NCBI GenBank assembly: GCA_949025205.1
Contig: CARMXJ010000015.1
Span: forward strand, 1-30,287
Origin: an uncultured Bacilli bacterium
GTDB taxonomy: Bacteria; Bacillota_I; Bacilli_A; RF39; UBA660
Reading direction: 5' to 3'
DNA length: 30,287 nt
In this document: piece after piece, positions 17,922-24,776 of the stretch
How the letters are laid out: the number at the start of each line of letters is the position of its first letter
Numbering within the stretch: the stretch's first letter is position 1
Notes under the pieces: model-generated
What the model was told of the DNA's origin: nothing
The model's input: the letters and a program-made list of their open reading frames with translations, nothing else
Databases searched by the model: none
Program-made: the position numbers and the translations under genes

Positions 17922-18257
17922 ATGAAAAAAATATATTTTATTATTATTGCAATATTTGTGTTTTTTTACATAATTACAGAAGTTCGAAAAAGAAAATTTT
18001 CAGTTAAAGAAAGCTTTTGGTGGGTAATGGCTTCTATTGTAATGTTACTTTTAGCAATTTTTCCATATTCAATTGATAAATTAGCAGGATTTTTTAATGT
18101 TGATTATGGACCATCTCTATTGTTTGTCTTTTGTATTGTTTTTTTAACATTTATTAATTTTAAAAATAGTAAGAAAATAGCAGAACAACAAGAGAAAATT
18201 ATTGAGCTTGCTCAAAATATTGCGATAATAAAGGAACAACAAAATGAGAAAAAATAG
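17922..18257 (+). CDS. DUF2304 small membrane protein (GacJ-like partner)
   Basis: A 111-aa protein with three hydrophobic segments (about 3-20, 32-52 and 62-82) and a charged, helical, Gln/Lys-rich tail. The segment KFSVKESFWWVMASIVML and its pattern fit DUF2304. Proteins of this type sit next to DPM1-like GT2 enzymes and are thought to activate or anchor them. The ATG follows the GT2 stop codon with no spacing, and the 3' end overlaps the next GT2 gene by 14 bases, so the three are likely co-translated. Confidence 0.8.
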   Translation: MKKIYFIIIAIFVFFYIITEVRKRKFSVKESFWWVMASIVMLLLAIFPYSIDKLAGFFNVDYGPSLLFVFCIVFLTFINFKNSKKIAEQQEKIIELAQNIAIIKEQQNEKK

Positions 18258-19197
18258 CGATTTAATATCTATCGTTGTACCTTGCTATAATGTAGAAAAA
18301 TATGTCCAAAGATGTATAGAAAGCATAAAAGAACAAACGTATACAAATTTAGAAATACTGATGATTGATGATGGTAGTAAGGATAACACCAAAAAAATAG
18401 TAAAAGAAAAGATAAAAGAAGATAAAAGATTTTGCTATTACTATAAAAAAAATGGTGGTTTAAGTGATGCTAGAAATTTTGGATTGCAAAAAGCAACTGG
18501 AAAATATGTTTGTTTTATTGATAGCGATGATTATATAGAAAAAAGTTTTATAGAAAAACTATATAGTGCTATAAAAAGAGAAAAATCTCAAATAGCAATA
18601 TGTGATATTAATAGAGTCTATGAAAATAAAACAAAAGCAGATGGTATTAATGAATTTATGGTAGAAACTTGTATGAAACCAGCAGCTTGTAATAAAATGT
18701 TTTTAAGAGAATTATTTGTAAAAGAAAATATACTTTTTCCTGTAGGAAAATGGTATGAGGATTTAGGAACAACTCCGAAACTAACTTTAAAATACAAATG
18801 GAGTGTAGTAAAAGAACCGTTATACAACTATATTCAAAATTCTTCTTCTATAATGCATACCTATGACGACCGAATATTTGAAATATATGAAATAATAGAA
18901 AACTTAGAAAACTATGCAAAAGAGAAAAAAATAAAGAAAGACGTTTTAGAGTTTATCAACATTTATCATATTTTAATTGGAACGATTTATAGATCGTCCT
19001 TTCATAAAAATTTCAAAAAAATGATGGTTAAAAATATTACAGAGTATGTATCCAATAAATACCCTGAGTGGTATAAAAATAAATATATGGAATCACTCCC
19101 TTATTTTTACAAGTGTTATTTAAAATTTTTAAAATGGCATATGTATAGCTTAATATATTGGATGTTAAAAATTTCAGGAGATAAAATTCATTTATAA
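18244..19197 (+). CDS. GT2 glycosyltransferase, EpsJ-like
   Basis: A 317-aa family 2 glycosyltransferase. Motifs are ISIVVPCYNVEKYVQRCIES, IDDGSKDNT, NGGLSDARNFGL and FIDSDDYIE, the usual signature of capsule and exopolysaccharide chain-extending GT2 enzymes. It has no strong membrane span, although the C-terminus is rich in aromatic and basic residues that could bind the membrane. AAGGA about 7 bases before ATG 18244 is the ribosome binding site, inside the DUF2304 gene. The sugar and linkage cannot be read from sequence. Confidence 0.85.
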   Translation: MRKNSDLISIVVPCYNVEKYVQRCIESIKEQTYTNLEILMIDDGSKDNTKKIVKEKIKEDKRFCYYYKKNGGLSDARNFGLQKATGKYVCFIDSDDYIEKSFIEKLYSAIKREKSQIAICDINRVYENKTKADGINEFMVETCMKPAACNKMFLRELFVKENILFPVGKWYEDLGTTPKLTLKYKWSVVKEPLYNYIQNSSSIMHTYDDRIFEIYEIIENLENYAKEKKIKKDVLEFINIYHILIGTIYRSSFHKNFKKMMVKNITEYVSNKYPEWYKNKYMESLPYFYKCYLKFLKWHMYSLIYWMLKISGDKIHL

Positions 19198-19208
19198 ACG
19201 AGGCGAAA

Positions 19209-20438
19209 ATGAAAAAGAATGATATTAAAAATTTAGTTTGGAATACAATAGGAACCATGATATTTGGTTTCACTTCTTTATTTTATATGATTATTATCAC
19301 AAGGATAAATGGAGTAAATGATGCGGGAATTTATTCTTATGCATTTGCAAATGCTTGTGTATTTACGACCATTGGTTTTTTTGCCGGTAGAACTTTTCAA
19401 GTAACGGAACAAAATAAAGAAATTAGTGACACAGATTATCTTTACAATCATATTACGACTTTTATAATTATGATGCTATGTGTTCTGTTTTTTTGTTTAT
19501 TAACACGTCCAGGTGTAGACAAATTTATTCTTATTATTTTACTTAGTTTATATAGGGGAATTGAAACCATAATTGATTCTATTCATGCAATCATACAGCG
19601 AAATGAAGAATTATATAAAGTAGGAATATCGCTTCTTTTGAGAACAATTCTTTTAGTTACTTCATTAATTTTAATAGATGGACTTACTAAAAATATGTAT
19701 TTAGCTTGTAGTAGTTTAATTTTAATTAATTTATTTTTTTGTATATTTATAGATTTTAGAAACATAAAAAATAATTTTTCAAAAACAAAATTTAGTTTTA
19801 GTAAAAATAATTATTTACTAAAAACGGGATTAGCTGTTTTTTTATATTCATTTTTAAATATTTATATTATAAATTCAACAAAATATGCTATTAATTTTTT
19901 TGCAAATGATGAAATGCAAGCCATATATGGAATAATTTCTATGCCTGCTTCTTTTTTAGTTCTGGTTTCAAATTATATACTCCAACCTTTTTTAAATAAA
20001 ATGACAAACTTTATAAAAGAAAAGGATATAAAAGCCTTAAAAAAGATGGTATATAAATTGTGTGCTGGAATTATAGCTATTGGAATATTAGCAATTTTGA
20101 TTTGTAGTATCATTGGCATTCCGGTTTTAGAGTTCGTTTATGGAATTGATTTGTCTGGCCAAAAAATAAACTTAAATATTGTTTTAATTGGTTCTATATT
20201 TTATTCATTAACAATACTAATGTCAGCAGTATTTATCGCAATTAGAAAAACAGTTTCCCAATTAATGATTTTAATTATTACATCTATCGTATCTTTAGTA
20301 TGCAGTAATATTTTAGTATTCCATTACAGTATTATTGGTGCTAGTATATCGTATGCCTTAATTATGTTTGTTGAATTTTTGTTACATTACATTTTACTAA
20401 ACATAAGATTAAAAAAATTAAAAGAGGAGGATAAGTAA
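19209..20438 (+). CDS. Wzx-like lipid-linked saccharide flippase
   Basis: A 409-aa integral membrane protein with about twelve spans and no large soluble domain. The start (LVWNTIGTMIFGFTSLFYMIIITR) and the NGVNDAGIYSYAFANACVF segment match the polysaccharide-synthesis (Wzx/RfbX, MOP superfamily) flippases, though it is short for the family (usually 410-500). It would flip a lipid-linked sugar or repeat unit outward. Its place resembles GacK, which flips undecaprenyl-phosphate-GlcNAc. The stop codon overlaps the next start (TAATG). Confidence 0.8.
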   Translation: MKKNDIKNLVWNTIGTMIFGFTSLFYMIIITRINGVNDAGIYSYAFANACVFTTIGFFAGRTFQVTEQNKEISDTDYLYNHITTFIIMMLCVLFFCLLTRPGVDKFILIILLSLYRGIETIIDSIHAIIQRNEELYKVGISLLLRTILLVTSLILIDGLTKNMYLACSSLILINLFFCIFIDFRNIKNNFSKTKFSFSKNNYLLKTGLAVFLYSFLNIYIINSTKYAINFFANDEMQAIYGIISMPASFLVLVSNYILQPFLNKMTNFIKEKDIKALKKMVYKLCAGIIAIGILAILICSIIGIPVLEFVYGIDLSGQKINLNIVLIGSIFYSLTILMSAVFIAIRKTVSQLMILIITSIVSLVCSNILVFHYSIIGASISYALIMFVEFLLHYILLNIRLKKLKEEDK

Positions 20439-22360
20439 TGGAAAATAAAATATTCAAAAAAGTAATAAATTTTAAATACATATCTTTTGACATTTTTGAC
20501 ACTCTTGTTTTGCGTAATGTTAACAATCCACATGATGTTTATGAAATAATAGAAAAAAAATACAATAAAAAAAATACTGAAAAAATAAAAGATTTTAAAA
20601 AAAATAGAATAGAAGCAGAAATTAAAGCAGAAAAAGAAAGCAAAGAAGATGAAATTACTTTAAATGATATATACAAAGAATTAGAATTCTACTATAGTAA
20701 AAAAATAGTGGATAATTTAAAAAAATTAGAAATAGAAACGGAAATAAACATTTGTATTCCAAATAAAAAAATGGTAGAGATTTATAATAAACTATTAGAA
20801 AATAAAAAGAATCTAATTATTACTTCAGATATGTATTTAGATCGAAAAACAGTTCAATCCATTTTAAAAAATAGTGGAATTGAAAAATATGAAAAATTAT
20901 ATTTATCTTCTGATTTAAAAAAAACAAAGCGAAAAGGAAATATTTTTGACTATGTTTTGAAAGATTTGAAAATTAACAAAAAAGATATAATCCATTTAGG
21001 AGATAACATCATAAGTGATTTTTATATACCTAAAAGAAAAGGAATAAAATCGATTTTAATAAAAAATAAAATAGAAAACAAGTATTATAATAAGAAAGTT
21101 TTAAAAAAAGATTTATACGATTATAAAAGTCTAGCAAAATTTATTTCTAATAATTCCGATAAAAAAGAACATAATTATTATTTTAATATGGGTTATGAAA
21201 CATTTGGACCAATCTTATATGGATTTACAGACTGGTTAGAAAAAAATGTAGAGGAAGATAGCAATATTTTCTTTTTAGCAAGAGATGGATATGTAATGCA
21301 AAAAGCATTTAATTTGATTTCATCTCGTAAAAACTCTTATTTTTATGCTTCAAGAAGAGCATTGATCATTCCAACATTATGGATGAATAGCGATATAAAA
21401 GAAATGACTGATAATTTTTTAATAAAGTTTTATATGAAATTATCTCATTTGTTTAATATGCTAGGTTTAAAAGAAGAAGATTATGAAAAGATTGTAAAAA
21501 AATATGGTATGCAAATAAATGATGAAATAAAATACGAAGAATTATTTGATAATCCAACTATAAAAAAAATGCTGGAAGAAATCATACCATTAATAAAAGA
21601 AAATTCAAAAAAAGAATATGACTTATTAAAAAAATATTTGGTACAAGAAAAGTTTAATGGAAAAGCAACCATTGTAGATATTGGTTGGAACGGGAATATG
21701 CAAAAAGCACTATTAAAGATAGTAGACGATAAAACAACTATAAATGGATACTACGTTGGTGTTTCACCAGATAGTAGAAATATTGGAAAAATGAATATGC
21801 AAGGATTTTTATTTGATGAAAAACATAATCATGACATCTCTTTATGTTTAAAAGCAATAAATTCTATTTTTGAAGGCATGTTTTTGGCACCTCATGGTTC
21901 TACAAAAAAATATATAGAAAAAAAAGGAAAAATTGAACCAGTACTTCAACCTTATGAATATGATAATTCTGAAGAAAAAATAGCCTTTCAACAAATTCAA
22001 GAGGGAGCACTAAAATTTATTTTAGATTATTATAATTCAGATTTAAAAGAAATTTTAAATATTAATGCAAAATTAAGTTTTTATAATTTAGAACAATTTG
22101 CTTATTATCCTACCAAAGAAGACATAAGTCATTTTGGAGACTTTAAATTTTTAGACGAAGATACGATCTATATTGCTAAACCCAAAAAATTAATGCATTA
22201 TATAAAAAAACCAAAAGATTTATTACGAGATATTTATTCTTCAGGTTGGATAATTGCTTTCATGAAAAGATTAACAAAATTCAATTTTTTTTATACAAGT
22301 ATGTTTAAATTTTATATTAAAATATATATGAAAAAAAAGAAAAAGAAATTTACGTTGTAA
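20438..22360 (+). CDS. COG5610-like HAD superfamily protein with large C-terminal domain
   Basis: A 640-aa protein. Residues 1 to about 225 are a HAD-fold domain with motif I FDIFDTL (nucleophile candidate D18), motif II ITSDMYLD, a Lys in KKTKRKGNIF and motif IV LGDNIISD. The place two after the nucleophile is Phe, not the Asp of phosphatases; haloacid dehalogenases also lack this Asp. The rest (about 240-610) has LARDGYVMQKAF, YASRRAL and VDIGWNGNMQKAL, typical of large COG5610 proteins found in polysaccharide clusters. No membrane spans. It may be a phosphatase or sugar-transfer enzyme. GAGGAGG lies before the TAATG start. Its substrate is not known. Confidence 0.75.
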   Translation: MENKIFKKVINFKYISFDIFDTLVLRNVNNPHDVYEIIEKKYNKKNTEKIKDFKKNRIEAEIKAEKESKEDEITLNDIYKELEFYYSKKIVDNLKKLEIETEINICIPNKKMVEIYNKLLENKKNLIITSDMYLDRKTVQSILKNSGIEKYEKLYLSSDLKKTKRKGNIFDYVLKDLKINKKDIIHLGDNIISDFYIPKRKGIKSILIKNKIENKYYNKKVLKKDLYDYKSLAKFISNNSDKKEHNYYFNMGYETFGPILYGFTDWLEKNVEEDSNIFFLARDGYVMQKAFNLISSRKNSYFYASRRALIIPTLWMNSDIKEMTDNFLIKFYMKLSHLFNMLGLKEEDYEKIVKKYGMQINDEIKYEELFDNPTIKKMLEEIIPLIKENSKKEYDLLKKYLVQEKFNGKATIVDIGWNGNMQKALLKIVDDKTTINGYYVGVSPDSRNIGKMNMQGFLFDEKHNHDISLCLKAINSIFEGMFLAPHGSTKKYIEKKGKIEPVLQPYEYDNSEEKIAFQQIQEGALKFILDYYNSDLKEILNINAKLSFYNLEQFAYYPTKEDISHFGDFKFLDEDTIYIAKPKKLMHYIKKPKDLLRDIYSSGWIIAFMKRLTKFNFFYTSMFKFYIKIYMKKKKKKFTL

Positions 22361-22387
22361 ACAGTAACTAAAAAAGGAGAGAGTGAA

Positions 22388-23983
22388 ATGAAAAAGAGAA
22401 GATGGAAAATTTCTATACCAAACATTCTATTCTCTTTTTTCTTTGCTCTTGTTTTCTTACTAGATATGAAATTAGAGTATAATGAAAGTACAATTGGTCC
22501 CTTTACGAAAGTAGATGTTAGTACTTTTCAAGTCAAAGACATTTTTTTCTATCTTTTAATATTTCTAATGACTTATGTACTTTTATTACTTATAGAAAAA
22601 GGATATGACAAGTTATCCACAAAAGAAAAAGATAAAAAGAAAATTCCTATATTTAAAATTTCTTTTGTCCTATTGCTTGTTGCATGGTTACCTTATATCT
22701 TAACTTATTTTCCAGGAGGTATTTATTACGATACTTTTGCATCCATTAAACAAGTCGAAAATGGTTTTTCTACTCTTACAAACCATAATCCAATTCTTTA
22801 CACTTTGCTGTTAAAATTGTTTACAACTTTGGGAGAAATAACAAATGTCGGGTTAAAAGGAGGAATCGGATACTTTCTAATTTTTCAATATCTATTTTGT
22901 GCTTTTGTTTTAGCATATGCTACCAAAATGATTTACCAAAAAAATATTTCCAAATGTTTTTCTTATCTTACTCTTTTTTTCTTTGTTTTTTTTCCTTTAG
23001 TTCCCTTTTATGTCATCTCCGTATGGAAAGACACACCCTTTTCTTTTGTATTATTTTTGTTTATCCTCTTTCTATTTGATAAATGGGGGAGTACTTTTCT
23101 TCATAAAAAAACGGATTATGTGGTTTATTTTATTCTGGCATTCTTTGTTTGTTTTCTAAGAAATAATGGCATTATCATTATTATTTTAACAACACTTGTT
23201 TTGTACTTATGCACAAGGAATAAAAAATTTGGAATAAGTGGAGGAATTTTTTTATTAACAGTATTATTTATACAAGGACCCATTTATTCGCATTTTCACT
23301 TAAATGGAAGTACTTTTGTAGAAGCAAGTGCCATTCCTTTTAGTCAAATCGCTTATACGATAAAGAATAATGAAAATGTTTCACTAGAAGAAGTCGCGTT
23401 TATAGATAGTGTCATCCCTTTAGAAATACTAAAGAATGTGTATACACCAACAAATTTTGATACGATAAAATTTAACGAAAACTTTAACGACTATATCTTT
23501 AGTGCAAATAAAAAAGAATTCTTAAAAGTATGGTTTAAATTATTTCCTAAAAATATAGGCAATTACACAAAAGCGTACCTTTTACAAACACTAGGATTTT
23601 GGGATTACTTTCGAGCAAGTGATACAGCGTATATTCAAAATAATGTTTGGGAAAATGAATATGGCATAATAGGAACCGACATTATACAAAAAATAACAGG
23701 ATTTTCGTTAAAAAATAGATTAAAACCTAAAATCCTTTTTAGTGCTGCCTCTTTCGTTTGGTTTTCTCTCCTTTCATTTGTGATTACTCTAAATAAAAGA
23801 AAATACAAACTTATTCTTGTCTATTTACCAGCTCTATTTTTATGGGGAAGTATTATGATAGGAACTCCTATTGCTTTTAGTTTGCGTTACGTATATGTTT
23901 TTGTATTATTTGTTCCTCTTAGTTTGATTATTCCAATACTACCATACGAAAATAAACATAAGAATAAAAAATTCGACAAATAA
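22388..23983 (+). CDS. DUF6020-like polytopic membrane protein
   Basis: A 531-aa protein with about twelve hydrophobic segments. The loop YFPGGIYYDTFASIKQ followed by LTNHNPILYTLL matches the DUF6020 pattern (FPG...D...Q, NHxP), which resembles GT-C membrane glycosyltransferases with an extracytoplasmic catalytic loop. A second extracytoplasmic region of about 120 residues lies around 300-420. AAAGGAGAG precedes the ATG. It is the last gene of the polysaccharide run. I infer a sugar-transfer role outside the membrane; the family has no firmly established function that I know of. Confidence 0.7.
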   Translation: MKKRRWKISIPNILFSFFFALVFLLDMKLEYNESTIGPFTKVDVSTFQVKDIFFYLLIFLMTYVLLLLIEKGYDKLSTKEKDKKKIPIFKISFVLLLVAWLPYILTYFPGGIYYDTFASIKQVENGFSTLTNHNPILYTLLLKLFTTLGEITNVGLKGGIGYFLIFQYLFCAFVLAYATKMIYQKNISKCFSYLTLFFFVFFPLVPFYVISVWKDTPFSFVLFLFILFLFDKWGSTFLHKKTDYVVYFILAFFVCFLRNNGIIIIILTTLVLYLCTRNKKFGISGGIFLLTVLFIQGPIYSHFHLNGSTFVEASAIPFSQIAYTIKNNENVSLEEVAFIDSVIPLEILKNVYTPTNFDTIKFNENFNDYIFSANKKEFLKVWFKLFPKNIGNYTKAYLLQTLGFWDYFRASDTAYIQNNVWENEYGIIGTDIIQKITGFSLKNRLKPKILFSAASFVWFSLLSFVITLNKRKYKLILVYLPALFLWGSIMIGTPIAFSLRYVYVFVLFVPLSLIIPILPYENKHKNKKFDK

Positions 23984-23993
23984 TGTAGAAGAC

Positions 23994-24075
23994 CATTGCT
24001 AAGAGATGAATTGGCATATAGTATAAGAAAAATAAAGAAAGATAAGAGCAATGCCAATTAAGCATTATCTTTTTT
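23994..24075 (+). repeat. Overlapping inverted repeats and probable weak terminator after the polysaccharide run
   Basis: CATTGCT (23994-24000) can pair with AGCAATG (24047-24053), and AATTGGCAT (24009-24017) with ATGCCAATT (24051-24059). The two pairings cross and share 24051-24053. A third pairing, AAAGATAA (24038-24045) with TTATCTTT (24065-24072), is followed by a T run and could end transcription. These folds compete. The repeat could also be an end of the decayed IS next to it. Confidence 0.4.
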
Positions 24076-24099
24076 CAGAGCGTTTCTTTAATAAATCTT

Positions 24100-24290
24100 A
24101 CGTGATGTATTATTTGGTATTATTGGAAATAAAAAAAACATATTCCAAAAATTTAAAGTAAAGACATTATGGCAGTGCTTACAAAGGTAATGTTTTTTTG
24201 TGAAAACGAAGAGTAGTTTTGAAACCAGAGATTATAATGTTAGTAAAAAACATATTTTTTAAATAAATCATCAAAAGAAATTTTATATTT
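24100..24290 (-). pseudogene. Decayed ISL3-type transposase fragment
   Basis: Read on the - strand, 24244 to about 24205 gives TNIIISGFKTTLRF, and in another frame about 24200 down to 24157 gives KKHYLCKHCHNVFT. Together these match the N-terminal zinc-finger region of ISL3-family transposases (SGFKTTL..., then KxxYxCKHC...FT). The two pieces are out of frame, the residues normally between them are missing, and stop codons surround them. No transposase of useful length remains and target-site repeats are not obvious. The outer limits given are approximate; only 24157-24244 is well supported. Confidence 0.5.
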
Positions 24291-24351
24291 AAATATTCTT
24301 TTTGTAGTAACATTTCATATATTACTTGCATGTGTTTTTATCAGAATTTAG

Positions 24352-24380
24352 TTGCATTTTTGGAACGTTCATAATATAAT
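24352..24380 (+). promoter_or_regulatory. rpsO promoter
   Basis: TTGCAT (24352-24357) and a perfect TATAAT (24375-24380) are separated by exactly 17 bases. The -35 matches consensus only in TTG. Transcription would start near 24387, giving an rpsO leader of about 75 bases. Confidence 0.6.
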
Positions 24381-24386
24381 TAATAA

Positions 24387-24454
24387 GAAGTTTATTCTTG
24401 GTTAAAACTATCCTCAAGTTTTAACTCAGTTTAAACCAATTATAAAAAAGGAGG
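24387..24454 (+). promoter_or_regulatory. rpsO leader with two competing hairpins (possible S15 autoregulatory site)
   Basis: GTTAAAACT (24401-24409) pairs perfectly with AGTTTTAAC (24417-24425). The same left arm, extended to 24398, can instead pair with 24428-24439 (11 of 12 pairs). The two stems exclude each other. The Shine-Dalgarno sequence AAGGAGG (24448-24454) lies 9 bases further on. S15 represses its own translation through leader RNAs in several bacteria, with different structures in each group; autoregulation here is inferred. Confidence 0.5.
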
Positions 24455-24461
24455 AAAAAAT

Positions 24462-24731
24462 ATGTCTATAACAAAAGAAGAAAAAGCTGCTATCATTAAA
24501 GAGTTTGGAAAAAATGAGCGTGATTGTGGTTCAACAGAAGTACAAGTTGCCATTTTAACAAAGAAAATCAACGCTTTAACAGAACACTTAAAAGTACATA
24601 TTCATGATTTTCATTCAAAAAGAGGACTTTTAATGATGGTTGGTAAAAGAAGAAAATTACTAGATTATTTAAAAGAAAACGATGTAGTTTCTTATCGAAA
24701 CTTAATCGAAAAATTAAATATAAGAAAATAA
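24462..24731 (+). CDS. rpsO: 30S ribosomal protein S15
   Basis: An 89-aa protein of exactly the usual length. It has the conserved GSTEVQVAILTKKINALTEH, the HxxDFHSKRGLLMMVGKRRKLLDYL core that binds 16S rRNA helices 20-22, and the Tyr-Arg end of the family. S15 binds early to the central domain of the small subunit. Its start is set by AAGGAGG 7 bases upstream. It lies just before pnp, the widespread rpsO-pnp order. A hairpin terminator follows its stop codon at once. Confidence 0.98.
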   Translation: MSITKEEKAAIIKEFGKNERDCGSTEVQVAILTKKINALTEHLKVHIHDFHSKRGLLMMVGKRRKLLDYLKENDVVSYRNLIEKLNIRK

Positions 24732-24760
24732 GGCACTTTCTTTTTAAAGTGTCTTTTTTT
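24732..24760 (+). terminator. Terminator/attenuator between rpsO and pnp
   Basis: GGCACTTT (24732-24739) pairs with AAAGTGTC (24746-24753; one G-T wobble), followed by seven T. No promoter is visible between it and pnp, so pnp is probably expressed by read-through, as after the rpsO terminator in E. coli. Confidence 0.8.
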
Positions 24761-24776
24761 ATTTTGCGGAGGTATT

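Noticed and set aside
24161..24199. Hairpin ACATTA/TAATGT followed by seven T
   Set aside because: It resembles a terminator, but lies within the transposase relic with no gene ending just before it; probably chance or part of the old element.
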